Made by a program: the position numbers and the translations under genes. The notes under the pieces were generated by a model. The model searched no databases and was not told the DNA's origin. It saw only the letters and a list, made by a program, of their open reading frames with translations. From NCBI RefSeq assembly GCF_937129435.1, contig NZ_CAKZNF010000093.1:39550-103549 (forward strand): DNA of 64,000 bases, given 5' to 3'. This document shows, in pieces, positions 33,874 to 41,923 of this stretch; position 1 is the stretch's first letter, and each line of letters begins with the position of its first letter. The stretch is from an uncultured Parasphingopyxis sp. (GTDB lineage Bacteria; Pseudomonadota; Alphaproteobacteria; Sphingomonadales; Sphingomonadaceae).

Positions 33874-34374
33874 TTAGAGCTCCCCGAAATTCGGATCGTC
33901 GAGCGCCAGCAGCCGCGCCGCTGCGCGGCGCGCAAAGCGCAGTGTTTCGGCCTTGCGCCGGGACGCAGCCGTCTTGCGCAGGGCCGCCTCGCGCGCCACG
34001 GCCGCGTCATAGGCGTCCGCAACGAGAAGCCCGGCCAGTTCGGGCTGCAAATCCTCCCGATCGAACAATGAAAGATCGAAACCCTGCGGCACAGCCCAGA
34101 AATAACGGTCGCAATAATCGAGATAGTCGGGCCATTTTCTGTCGCCGAGCAGGTCGGCGCGGCTGACCTTGATCTCGACGATGGTGATCGCGCCCTTTGC
34201 GTCGAGCGCCATGATATCGGCGCGCCGGCCATTGCCGAGCGAAACTTCGCACAAGGCGATCAGTCCCTGACGAAAGAAGAGCCGCGAGACGCCGCGCGCG
34301 ACATCGCGCGCCACGGGCGAATCGTCGAAACAGGGCTCCCCGGTCAGCTGCGCGGATTCGCTTTCAGCATCCAT
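33874..34374 (-). CDS. MmcB family DNA repair protein
   Basis: A 166-residue protein of the MmcB family, described in Caulobacter as involved in mitomycin C damage repair. Conserved features visible are GLIALCEVSLGNGRRADIMAL and GAITIVEIKVSRADLLGDRKW (a PD-(D/E)xK-like core with E...D...EIK), then PDYLDYCDRYFWAVPQ. A nuclease-like role is likely (inference). The start at 34374 has no strong ribosome-binding site. It is downstream of the DUF1491 gene by 54 nt. Confidence 0.85.
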   Translation of the reverse strand: MDAESESAQLTGEPCFDDSPVARDVARGVSRLFFRQGLIALCEVSLGNGRRADIMALDAKGAITIVEIKVSRADLLGDRKWPDYLDYCDRYFWAVPQGFDLSLFDREDLQPELAGLLVADAYDAAVAREAALRKTAASRRKAETLRFARRAAARLLALDDPNFGEL

Positions 34375-34427
34375 GCCGCCGCGATAGAACAGATGCGGAA
34401 CTTTTGGAAGCGCCGGCCGCCTGCCGG

Positions 34428-34769
34428 TCAGTCGATGCCGACCATTTGCTGCAGCCAGTCGGGATCCTCGATCCCCTCGATCTCGACCACCCAGATATCG
34501 GGATCGAAGCGGCGGCGCTTTTCGAGATATTCGGCATAGTCGGAGGCCCCCGAACCGGCTTCGGGGCCCGTGGCGCGCCAGATATAGCGGTCGTCGGGGC
34601 CGAGGCCGCGCTCAAACATCGCTTGCGTGTCGCCGCGCGGCGCCCAGGCGACAATGACCGCGCCGGAGATCGCATCGCCATGCGACAGGACCATCGCCCC
34701 GCCGCCCGCCGCTTCCGCACTGCGCCGCAACGCCCCCACCAGCATGTCGCTCGTGATCCGGGCGTTCAC
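34428..34769 (-). CDS. DUF1491 family protein
   Basis: A 113-residue cytosolic protein with the DUF1491 pattern: MLVGALRRSAEAAGGGAMVLSHGDAISGAVIV and a C-terminal RRRFDPDIWVVEIEGIEDPDW. Function unknown; a typical alphaproteobacterial family. GTG 34769 overlaps the stop of the thioesterase gene (GTGA), giving translational coupling in the hpf-ptsN-thioesterase-DUF1491 direction. Confidence 0.78.
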   Translation of the reverse strand: MNARITSDMLVGALRRSAEAAGGGAMVLSHGDAISGAVIVAWAPRGDTQAMFERGLGPDDRYIWRATGPEAGSGASDYAEYLEKRRRFDPDIWVVEIEGIEDPDWLQQMVGID

Positions 34770-35242
34770 GCCGGAAACTCGTACCCGTCGAGCGAAGACA
34801 GCGGGATCTTCGATTTCATAAAGGTGCCCGTGCCCCGCGCCGCCTCTTCGCCATCGGCATCGAGCAGGCGCGATTCGGCAACGAAGACGCGCCGGTGCCC
34901 GCTGATCCAACGGCCTTCGGCGGTGATCGGACCGGCTTTGAGCGGGCTGGTGAAGAGCAGGTTGAACGCCGTGGTCAGCAGAAATCGGTCCGACACGAGG
35001 CTGTTCGCGGCGTAGAATCCGGCATCGTCGAGCATCTTGAAATAGCTCGTCCCGTGCGCGGCGCCGGCGGCGTGATAATGCGCCTCGGTCAGTTCGAACC
35101 GGATGCGCGCGAAACCCGATTCGACGATTTCGAGCGACGAGTTCCAGAGCCGGTTGATCGGCGCCGAATCATAAAGCGATTCGAGCGCGCGAAAATGCGC
35201 GGCGGCCCCGGCAAGCGGCGGCGAAGGCGCTTCGTCAGGCAG
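34766..35242 (-). CDS. PaaI-like thioesterase (hotdog fold)
   Basis: A ~158-residue hotdog-fold thioesterase of the PaaI group, hydrolysing acyl-CoA or phenylacetyl-CoA-type thioesters. The characteristic segment is AAHGTSYFKMLDDAGFYAANSL followed by LLTTAFNLLFTSPLK and WISGHRRVFVAESRLLDADG. No ATG, GTG or TTG lies near the expected N-terminus. CTG 35242 with AGAGG upstream would give the right length; an ATG at 35380 in this frame would overlap ptsN by 146 nt and is unlikely. The downstream DUF1491 start overlaps this stop. Confidence 0.75.
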   Translation of the reverse strand: MPDEAPSPPLAGAAAHFRALESLYDSAPINRLWNSSLEIVESGFARIRFELTEAHYHAAGAAHGTSYFKMLDDAGFYAANSLVSDRFLLTTAFNLLFTSPLKAGPITAEGRWISGHRRVFVAESRLLDADGEEAARGTGTFMKSKIPLSSLDGYEFPA

Positions 35243-35702
35243 CGTCGGCCTCTTCGCGATGGGCGAGCAGAGCGAACAGCGCGTCGGGCGAACGCGCGCC
35301 GCGGAGCTTGGCGACGAACGCGCGGTCGCGGAACTGGCGGCTGATCCGGGCAAGCGCGCGCAGATGCGACGCGCCATCATCGACAGGTGAGAATAGCGCG
35401 AAGACGCAATCGACCGGCATATCGTCGACCGACTGATAGTCGATCGACTCGGCGAGCCGCATGAAGACCCCGAAGGCCCTGTCGATGTCGGGCAGTCGGC
35501 CGTGCGGGATCGCGATGCCGCCGCCGAAACCGGTCGTTCCCAGCGCCTCGCGCTCGTTCAGCCGGTCGACGATGATATCGGCATCGACGCCCGAAAGCAG
35601 GCCGGCCTTGGCGGCCAGCGTCCGCATCAGATCGGCCTTGGTGACGACGGCCACGCCATAGACGATGCCGTCGGGCGACAGCAGGTCTTCGAAATCAGTC
35701 AT
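35235..35702 (-). CDS. ptsN: PTS IIA-like nitrogen regulatory protein PtsN
   Basis: A 155-residue EIIA(Ntr). The phosphorylated His is in GGGIAIPHGRLPDI near residue 68 and the fold is intact. It takes phosphate from NPr and regulates potassium transport and sigma-54-related processes in other bacteria. The conserved hpf-ptsN order is present, hpf lying 75 nt upstream. GGGAT immediately before ATG 35702 is the likely ribosome-binding site. Confidence 0.9.
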   Translation of the reverse strand: MTDFEDLLSPDGIVYGVAVVTKADLMRTLAAKAGLLSGVDADIIVDRLNEREALGTTGFGGGIAIPHGRLPDIDRAFGVFMRLAESIDYQSVDDMPVDCVFALFSPVDDGASHLRALARISRQFRDRAFVAKLRGARSPDALFALLAHREEADAA

Positions 35703-35776
35703 ATCCCATATCCCGACCCCCCGAACGGGCAGGCCCTTTGCTCCAGATACACAATGGCGGCGCCGGTGGTATCGCC

Positions 35777-36358
35777 TCAGGCGGCGCGATCGGGCTCTAC
35801 CCAGCCGATCGTGCCGTCGCGGCGCCGATAGACCATGTTATATACCCCGGTGTCCGAATTTTTGAAGAGCAGCGCATTGGTATCGCGCAGATCGAGCATC
35901 CAGACGGCGCTCGACACGCCGGTTTCCGGAACGTCGATACTGGTTTCGGCGACGATCGGCGGATTGTCCGCCTGTTCGGCTTCCTCTTCGGCCCCCTGAA
36001 AAACCGTATAGCCTGCGCTCGGCTCGGCCCAGGCAGGCGCCTCGCCATTGTTCTTGTGGTGATCCTTGAGCCGGTTCATGTGCCGCCGCAGCTGCTTTTC
36101 GACCCGCGTCGCCGCGTCCTCGAAGGCGGCATGCGCGTCGCCCGCGCTCGACGCTTCGGCACGCAGCGTCACGCCCTGCATGATGTGCGAGACGATGGCG
36201 CAGGAAAAACCGTGATCGTGCGGACCTTTTCCGAAGGTTACCTGGGAAGAAATTGCGCGCGAGAAATATTTGTCCGCGATGCCCGACATGCGCTCCTCGA
36301 CATGTTCCTTCAGCGCATCGCCTGTTTCGACCTGATGTCCCGATACACGAATTTCCAT
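35777..36358 (-). CDS. hpf: Ribosome hibernation promotion factor (long HPF)
   Basis: A 193-residue long-form HPF that dimerises stationary-phase ribosomes. The N-terminal beta-alpha domain (EIRVSGHQVETGDALKEHVEERM, GKGPHDHGFSCAIVSH) is followed by a linker with EEEAEQADNP and a C-terminal dimerisation domain (SSAVWMLDLRDTNALLFKNSDTGVYNMVYRR). AGAAAGG before ATG 36358 fixes the start. It leads ptsN, the usual order. Confidence 0.92.
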   Translation of the reverse strand: MEIRVSGHQVETGDALKEHVEERMSGIADKYFSRAISSQVTFGKGPHDHGFSCAIVSHIMQGVTLRAEASSAGDAHAAFEDAATRVEKQLRRHMNRLKDHHKNNGEAPAWAEPSAGYTVFQGAEEEAEQADNPPIVAETSIDVPETGVSSAVWMLDLRDTNALLFKNSDTGVYNMVYRRRDGTIGWVEPDRAA

Positions 36359-36422
36359 TTGGCTACCTTTCTTCCAGAATTCCGGCCAGAACGGCCTGGG
36401 CGTGCATCATCAACGCGCGCCC

Positions 36423-37130
36423 TCACTCTTTGTTCGCCGCCACCTCCCAAAGCGGATCCTTCAATGTGCCGACAAAAGCGGCGTGCCGTTCGCGCTCCGC
36501 CTCGCTCGCTTGATGCGGACGCGCGGGACGAACAGGGCGCGACAGTTGCACGACATCGGCATCGCCGCTGTGCCGGCCGTCACCCGCCGGTTCGTCTTCG
36601 ACGAGGGTGAGGCCGATCTGTCGCCCGCCCATCAATTCGACATAGACCTGCGCCAGCAGCTGCGCGTCGAGCAGCGCGCCGTGGAGGACGCGCTGCGACC
36701 GATCGATCCCGAACCGCGTGCACAAGGCGTCGAGGCTGTGCTTGGCGCCGGGATGGCGGGTCCGCGCGATGGCCAGCGTATCGACCATACGCTCCATCGC
36801 CACCGCGTCGCGCGCGCAGCGCTTCAGCTCGGCATTGATGAAGCCGAAATCGAAATTGGCATTGTGCGCGACGAGCGGGCTGTCGCCGATGAATTCGAGG
36901 AAAGCCTCGCATTCCTCATGGAACAGCCGCTTGGACGCGAGAAACGCGTCCGAAAGCCCGTGCACGGCATAGGCCTCGCTCGGCATGTCGCGTTCGGGAT
37001 TGAGATAGACGTGGAAGGTGCGGCCCGTTTCGACACGGTTGACCAGCTCGATGGCGCCGATCTCGACGAGCCGGTGCCCGTCAGCGGGGCTGAGGCCGGT
37101 CGTTTCCGTATCGAAAACTATCTCGCGCAT
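36423..37130 (-). CDS. dnaQ: DNA polymerase III subunit epsilon
   Basis: A 235-residue 3'-5' proofreading exonuclease. ExoI motif DTETTGLS is near residue 7, Exo[16 protein letters not shown] near 100 and Exo[15 protein letters not shown] near 152, with [14 protein letters not shown] completing the acidic/His set. It is part of the replicative holoenzyme. ATG 37130 overlaps the coaE stop by 13 nt, so it is coupled in the aroE-coaE-dnaQ operon. TTG 37139 is a less likely start. Confidence 0.93.
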   Translation of the reverse strand: MREIVFDTETTGLSPADGHRLVEIGAIELVNRVETGRTFHVYLNPERDMPSEAYAVHGLSDAFLASKRLFHEECEAFLEFIGDSPLVAHNANFDFGFINAELKRCARDAVAMERMVDTLAIARTRHPGAKHSLDALCTRFGIDRSQRVLHGALLDAQLLAQVYVELMGGRQIGLTLVEDEPAGDGRHSGDADVVQLSRPVRPARPHQASEAERERHAAFVGTLKDPLWEVAANKE

Positions 37131-37732
37131 TGCTTGCAATATTGGACGTCATGGGCGCGGAGGCAAGTGACAAGTGCGTCGACCTGGCGCTCCGTCTCGG
37201 CCAGCGGAACGCCGGTATCGATAACGAAATCGGCGCGTTCGCGCTTTTCCGAATCGGGCAGCTGCAATTTGAGGATATGCGCGAATTTTTCCTCGCTCAT
37301 CCCGGGGCGGGCGAGGACGCGTTCGCGCTGGACGTCAGTGGGCGCGGAAACGACGATCACGCCGTCGAGTCCGGCTTCGCCCGTCTTCTCGTAGAGCAGC
37401 GGGATATCGAACACGACCATCGGCGCATTGGCATGTTCCTCGAGAAACGCGCGCCGCGACAGACCGACCGCCGGGTGGACGAGTTCTTCGAGCGCGGCCA
37501 GTTTCTCCGCATTGCCGAGCACGGCTTTCGAGAGTTTCGCACGGTCGACGCCTTCCGGCCCCGTCGTTCCGGGAAAGACCGCTTCGATCGCATGGACGAG
37601 ATCGCCGCCCGGCCCCTGCAGCCGGTGCACCTCGGCATCGGCATCGAAAACGGGGACGCCATTGCCCGCGAACATCGCGGCGACGGTGGACTTGCCCATC
37701 CCGATCGACCCGGTGAGGCCCAAGATCATCAT
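37118..37732 (-). CDS. coaE: Dephospho-CoA kinase
   Basis: A 204-residue kinase for the last step of CoA biosynthesis (3'-phosphorylation of dephospho-CoA). P-loop [12 protein letters not shown] is near residue 5, [11 protein letters not shown] near 30 and [13 protein letters not shown] near 106. Start 37732 is used; ATG 37729 is adjacent. It sits between aroE (10 nt upstream) and dnaQ (13-nt overlap) in one leftward operon. Confidence 0.94.
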   Translation of the reverse strand: MMILGLTGSIGMGKSTVAAMFAGNGVPVFDADAEVHRLQGPGGDLVHAIEAVFPGTTGPEGVDRAKLSKAVLGNAEKLAALEELVHPAVGLSRRAFLEEHANAPMVVFDIPLLYEKTGEAGLDGVIVVSAPTDVQRERVLARPGMSEEKFAHILKLQLPDSEKRERADFVIDTGVPLAETERQVDALVTCLRAHDVQYCKQCAR

Positions 37733-37742
37733 GGTCGCATCA

Positions 37743-38549
37743 TCATCTCGTCAGAAGCTCCCGCAATTCGGCGTCATGATCGCGCGGCGCGGGCGCGTCG
37801 AAAAACAGTTCGAACGCGGCCGCGGCCTGACCGATCAGCATTTCCAGACCGTCGACCGTATCGAGTTCTCGCGCGCGCGCCGCGCGCAACAGCGGCGTTT
37901 CCAGCGGGGCATAGACGAGATCGTAGACCACTGCATCCTCGGGCAGCGGCGACAGATCGAGATCGAGCGGATCCTGTCCCTTCATGCCGAGCGGGCTGGC
38001 ATTGGCGAGGAGTGCGGCAGGCGGCAGCGGTGCATCCAGCGGCAGCGCCTCGCCTTTCAGCCCGAAATGCGCGAGCAGCGCCGCGCCCTTGAGCGGGGTG
38101 CGATTGAGCAACGTGACCGGGCCCACATCGGCTTTCGAGAGCGCGAACAATACCGCCCGCGCCGCGCCGCCGGCACCCAGGACGATCGCCGGCGCGCCGG
38201 AAAGCGGCATATCCGCGATCGGCGCGAAAAAGCCAGCGGCATCGGTATTCGTCCCGATCAGCGCGTCGCCGTCGCGCAGGACGGTGTTGATCGCGCCGAT
38301 CGAATCGCGCACGCCGCCGCGATCCTCGACATGATCGAGCGCCGCAACCTTGTGCGGAATGGTGATATTGCAGCCGCGCCAGTCCGGATCGGTGCGCCGT
38401 TCGGCGAAATAGTCCCCGAGCGTATCGGGCATCACGCGGTGCGCACGGTAATCGGCCTCGATCCCCAGCTTTTCGAGCCAGAACCCGTGGATCAGCGGCG
38501 ATTTGGAATGGGCGATCGGATCGCCGATCACTTCGGCATAGGCCGTCAT
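37743..38549 (-). CDS. aroE: Shikimate dehydrogenase
   Basis: A 268-residue NADP-dependent shikimate dehydrogenase of the aromatic amino acid pathway. Substrate-binding GDPIAHSKSP is at the N-terminus, the catalytic Lys in NITIPHKVAAL near residue 67, Asp in TNTDAAGF and the NADP motif VLGAGGAARAV near 125. Start 38549 overlaps the maf stop by 4 nt, so the genes are coupled. Confidence 0.94.
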   Translation of the reverse strand: MTAYAEVIGDPIAHSKSPLIHGFWLEKLGIEADYRAHRVMPDTLGDYFAERRTDPDWRGCNITIPHKVAALDHVEDRGGVRDSIGAINTVLRDGDALIGTNTDAAGFFAPIADMPLSGAPAIVLGAGGAARAVLFALSKADVGPVTLLNRTPLKGAALLAHFGLKGEALPLDAPLPPAALLANASPLGMKGQDPLDLDLSPLPEDAVVYDLVYAPLETPLLRAARARELDTVDGLEMLIGQAAAAFELFFDAPAPRDHDAELRELLTR

Positions 38550-39139
38550 GACGCCACCACCCCGCGCACGCGCAGATAATCGAGCAGCGGGAGGAGCGGC
38601 AGTCCGCGGATCGTGAAATCGCTACCCTCGATGCGGGAGAAAAGCTGCACGCCCATCGCCTCGAGCCGATAGGCGCCGGCGCAATAGCCGATTTGGGGCC
38701 ATTCGGCATCGAGATAGGCGGCGAGGAAATCATCGGAAAAATCGCGCATCGTCAGCCGCGCCGTATCGATATGCCGCCAGACCGGGAGGCCGCCCTCGCA
38801 GATCACCATCGCGCTATGCTGTGCATGGCGCTCGCCGCGCAGCCGTTTCAGATGCACCTCGGCTTCCTTGCGGTCCGCCGGCTTGTCGAAGATCCGTTCC
38901 TCCAGCGCAGCGACCTGGTCGCAACCGAGCACCAGCGCTTCCGGATAACGCGCCGACAGCTTCGTCGCCTTCAGCTCGGCGAGCGCATCGGCGAGATCGC
39001 GCGGGCCGATCCCGTCGGCGAGCAGCGCCGCCTTGGCTGCGTCCTCGTCCACGCCTGCCGTCATGGCGTCGAACGGGACTCCCGCCGCCTCGAGCATCGA
39101 GCGGCGCGAGGCGCTTTGCGAGGCGAGAATCAGGCGGAT
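38546..39139 (-). CDS. maf: Maf family nucleotide pyrophosphatase
   Basis: A ~197-residue Maf protein, a nucleotide pyrophosphatase hydrolysing non-canonical or pyrimidine/dTTP-type nucleotides. RLILASQSASRRSMLEAAG is at the N-terminus with conserved VLGCDQVAALEERIFDKPA and GCDQ/KPxD features, and YLDAEWPQIGYCAGAYRLE. There is no ATG, GTG or TTG at the expected start. ATC at 39139, 7 nt after GGGGGAG (39147-39153), fits best; CTG 39133 is next. The ATG-started frame from 39235 would overlap ppsR by 106 nt. It overlaps aroE by 4 nt. Confidence 0.85.
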   Translation of the reverse strand: MRLILASQSASRRSMLEAAGVPFDAMTAGVDEDAAKAALLADGIGPRDLADALAELKATKLSARYPEALVLGCDQVAALEERIFDKPADRKEAEVHLKRLRGERHAQHSAMVICEGGLPVWRHIDTARLTMRDFSDDFLAAYLDAEWPQIGYCAGAYRLEAMGVQLFSRIEGSDFTIRGLPLLPLLDYLRVRGVVAS

Positions 39140-39960
39140 GTCGATTCTCCCCCGGCGCGCCTGTCCGACACGATGTTGAGGATGGCTGCCGCGCTTTCCT
39201 CGATCGACCGGCGCGTCACATCGATGACCGGCCATTCATTGTCGGCAAAGATGCGGCGCGCGAAGGCGACCTCCTTCTTCACCCGTTCATTGTCGACATA
39301 ATCGGTTTCGGGCGCCTGGTTCAGCGACAGCAGCCTGTTGCGCCGCACTTGCACAAGCCGGTCGGGACTCGTCGTCAGCCCGACCACGATCGGATGCTTG
39401 AGCCCGTAGAGCGATTCGGGCGGCGGCGATTCGGGGACGAGCGGGATATTGGCGACCTTGAAACCGCGATTGGCGAGATAGATGCTCGTGGGCGTCTTCG
39501 AAGTGCGCGACACGCCGGCAAGGACGATATCGGCCTCCTCCCAGTCTTCGGACGCCAGCCCGTCGTCATGCGCGATCGTATACTGGATCGCTTCGACGCG
39601 GCTGAAATAGGCGGCATCGAGCATGTGCTGCCGCCCCGGCCGTTCCTTCGCCTCCATGCCGAGCATATGCGAAAGCGCATCGATCACAGGGTCGAGCGCC
39701 GATACGGCCGGCAGCCCCATCATCCGGCAGCGGTCTTCGAGGCGCGCGCGGACATTGTGGTCGACCATCGTGAACAGGATCAACCCGGGCTGCTTGCCGA
39801 CATCCTCGAGCACGCGGTCGAGATGGCCTTCGGTGCGGACCATCGGCCAGAAATGCTTGATCGTCTCGACATCGTCGAACTGTGCCAGCCCCGCCTTGGC
39901 GATGTTTTCGAGCGTTTCCCCCGTCGAGTCCGAGATCAGATGGAGATGCAGGCGGATCAT
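39130..39960 (-). CDS. ppsR: Pyruvate, water dikinase regulatory protein PpsR (DUF299)
   Basis: A 276-residue ADP-dependent kinase/pyrophosphorylase that switches phosphoenolpyruvate synthase or pyruvate phosphate dikinase on and off. N-terminal HLHLISDSTGETLENIA and the P-loop-like GVSRTSKTPTSIYLA near residue 150 are diagnostic. The C-terminal end is GGESTSA with the stop at 39130, 10 nt inside maf. ATG 39960 is chosen without a strong ribosome-binding site. In Caulobacter and Rickettsia the origin adjoins this gene, facing hemE. Confidence 0.92.
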   Translation of the reverse strand: MIRLHLHLISDSTGETLENIAKAGLAQFDDVETIKHFWPMVRTEGHLDRVLEDVGKQPGLILFTMVDHNVRARLEDRCRMMGLPAVSALDPVIDALSHMLGMEAKERPGRQHMLDAAYFSRVEAIQYTIAHDDGLASEDWEEADIVLAGVSRTSKTPTSIYLANRGFKVANIPLVPESPPPESLYGLKHPIVVGLTTSPDRLVQVRRNRLLSLNQAPETDYVDNERVKKEVAFARRIFADNEWPVIDVTRRSIEESAAAILNIVSDRRAGGESTSA

Positions 39961-40285
39961 CGAAGGGAAGCGGCTCCTGTTGCGGACAGACTTGTGGAAA
40001 AGCCTCTCGATCGCGCTAGCGGAAATCGGAGGATCGAAGCAAGCGGCACGCTTTCGGATTCGGTGCGGGATTCCATCCGGCGAGTCTTGCACAGGGCCGC
40101 TGATTCAATCACAGGCTGTGGATTGCGGGGACGCCGGAATCGACTCCGGCGGAATCTCTTGGGCCGATCCGAGTCAAGCTGTTGGCATGGAGCGGCGCGC
40201 CGAATAAACCCCGCTGCCAAGCCGCCAACCACTTCATCAAGATTCTTATATAATATAAGAATAGATATTAGAGGGCCTGCCCGAA
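39961..40285. other. Candidate chromosomal origin (oriC) between ppsR and hemE
   Basis: A 325-bp non-coding gap between divergent ppsR and hemE, the position of Cori in Caulobacter and of origins in Rickettsia. DnaA-box-like 9-mers are TGTGGAAAA (39993-40001, one mismatch to TGTGGATAA) and TGTGGATTG (40117-40125, two mismatches). An AT-rich stretch at 40240-40271 holds a perfect TTCTTATA-TAA-TATAAGAA palindrome (40243-40261) as a possible unwinding element. Genes on both sides run away from it. No GANTC or CtrA box analysis was done. Confidence 0.5.
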
Positions 40286-41323
40286 TTGACCGTTCCGACC
40301 GACAAGCCCTTGCTCGCCGTGCTGTCAGGGGAGCGGCGGGATCCCCCTCCCTTCTGGCTCATGCGCCAGGCGGGGCGCTATCTTCCCGAATATCGCGAGC
40401 TGCGGGCAAAGAAGGGCGGGTTTCTCGATCTCGTCCATGACAGCGAGGCTGCGGCCGAGGTCACGCTGCAACCGATCCGCCGTTTCGGCATGGCCGGCGC
40501 GATCCTGTTTTCGGATATCCTGACCGTTCCGCATGCGCTGGGGCAGGATCTGCGGTTCGTCGCGGGCGAGGGGCCGCGTCTCACGCCGATTCTTTCGGAG
40601 CACGGGTTGGACGAGCTGACTCCCGATCTGACGCTGCTCGACCCGATCTACGAGACCGTGCGGCTTGTTGCCGGTGCATTGCCCGATGAAACCACCTTTC
40701 TCGGCTTTGCGGGCGGCCCCTGGACGGTGGCGACCTATATGGTGGCGGGGCAGGGCAGCCGCGACCAGGCCGAGACGCGCCGCCTTGCCTATGGCGACCC
40801 GGAACGGTTCGGCGCGATCATCGATGCGATCGCCGCGCTGACGATCGACTATCTTTCCGCGCAGATCGATGCTGGAGTCGATGCCGTCCAGCTCTTCGAC
40901 AGCTGGGCGGGAAGCCTGTCGCCGGCGCAATTCGAACGCTGGGTGATCGCGCCGACGGCGGGAATCGTCGCAGCGCTCAAGCAGCGCCATCCCGATACGC
41001 CGGTCATCGGCTTTCCCAAAGGGGCGGGCGGAAAGCTCGGGCCTTATGCCCGCGAGACGGGCATCGATGCGATCGGGCTCGACGAGACGGTCGATCCCGC
41101 ATGGGCACATCGCGAGCTGCCCGACGCCATGCCGGCACAGGGCAATCTCGATCCGCTGGCGCTGATCGCGGGCGGCGAGGAGTTGCGCGCCGCGGTGGCC
41201 GATATCCGCCGCGCGCTCGCCGGCCGCCCGCATATCTTCAATCTCGGCCATGGCATCCTGCCCGACACGCCGATTGCCCATGTCGAAGCGCTGCGCGATA
41301 TGCTAGCCGAACCGCTGCAATGA
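40286..41323 (+). CDS. hemE: Uroporphyrinogen decarboxylase
   Basis: A 345-residue enzyme that decarboxylates uroporphyrinogen III to coproporphyrinogen III in haem synthesis; cytosolic. PFWLMRQAGRYLPEYRE is near residue 23, FGMAGAILFSDIL near 72, and the C-terminal PHIFNLGHGILPDTPI is canonical. The start is TTG 40286; GAGGG lies at 40271-40275. Its stop overlaps the HemJ start (ATGA). First gene of the right arm from the candidate origin. Confidence 0.95.
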   Translation: MTVPTDKPLLAVLSGERRDPPPFWLMRQAGRYLPEYRELRAKKGGFLDLVHDSEAAAEVTLQPIRRFGMAGAILFSDILTVPHALGQDLRFVAGEGPRLTPILSEHGLDELTPDLTLLDPIYETVRLVAGALPDETTFLGFAGGPWTVATYMVAGQGSRDQAETRRLAYGDPERFGAIIDAIAALTIDYLSAQIDAGVDAVQLFDSWAGSLSPAQFERWVIAPTAGIVAALKQRHPDTPVIGFPKGAGGKLGPYARETGIDAIGLDETVDPAWAHRELPDAMPAQGNLDPLALIAGGEELRAAVADIRRALAGRPHIFNLGHGILPDTPIAHVEALRDMLAEPLQ

Positions 41324-41766
41324 GCGAAACGCTTGCCCTTGCCTATCCGTGGCTGAAGGCCGCGCATCTGATCTTCGTCATCTTCTGGATGGCGGGGCTG
41401 TTCATGCTGCCGCGCTTTTTCGTCTATCATCAGGAAGCGCCCGAAGGGTCCGACGAGGCAAAGGCCTGGGTCACGCGCGAGGACAAGCTGGCGACGATCA
41501 TCATGAACCCGTCGATGCTGATCGTTTGGGTGCTGGGCCTCGCGCTGGCCTATACGGTCGATGCCTGGATGCAGCCCTGGTTCCATGCCAAGCTGCTGCT
41601 CGTCGTCCTGCTGTCCGGCTATCAGGGCTGGCTGATGAGCTATCGCAAGAAGCTCGCGGCGGGGGAGCGGCCGATTTCGGGGCGGCGGATGCGGATGCTC
41701 AACGAAATTCCGGGCATCGCGGTCGCGCTGATCGTGATCCTCGTCATCGTGCGGCCCTTCGGCTGA
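41320..41766 (+). CDS. hemJ: Protoporphyrinogen oxidase HemJ (CopD-like membrane protein)
   Basis: A 148-residue four-helix inner-membrane protein of the HemJ family, converting protoporphyrinogen IX to protoporphyrin IX. The conserved His is in KAAHLIFVIFWMAG near residue 16, and LPRFFVYH and MNEIPG-like LNEIPGIAVALIVIL match the family. It begins within the hemE stop (ATGA), so both haem genes are coupled; oxygen-independent HemG or oxygen-dependent HemY were not seen in the window. Confidence 0.9.
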   Translation: MSETLALAYPWLKAAHLIFVIFWMAGLFMLPRFFVYHQEAPEGSDEAKAWVTREDKLATIIMNPSMLIVWVLGLALAYTVDAWMQPWFHAKLLLVVLLSGYQGWLMSYRKKLAAGERPISGRRMRMLNEIPGIAVALIVILVIVRPFG

Positions 41767-41783
41767 ACGGTCGCGTTCGAATC

Positions 41784-41812
41784 TTGACTTGAGCCTGCGC
41801 CGCTCCTAACTC
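41784..41812 (+). promoter_or_regulatory. Possible sigma-70-type promoter for rho
   Basis: TTGACT (41784-41789), 17 nt, then TAACTC (41807-41812) lies in the 157-bp hemJ-rho gap, about 110 nt before the rho ATG. The -10 is poor, so this is a weak call. Confidence 0.2.
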
Positions 41813-41923
41813 GGCCCTCAAGAGCGCGCCCGTCCGCGGCAGCGCAATCCATTTCCCGGCACCCGAAATTCCAACCTTCCCGGCGCCGTATTCCCAAACA
41901 TCCGTTGGTTCAGGACACCACAC

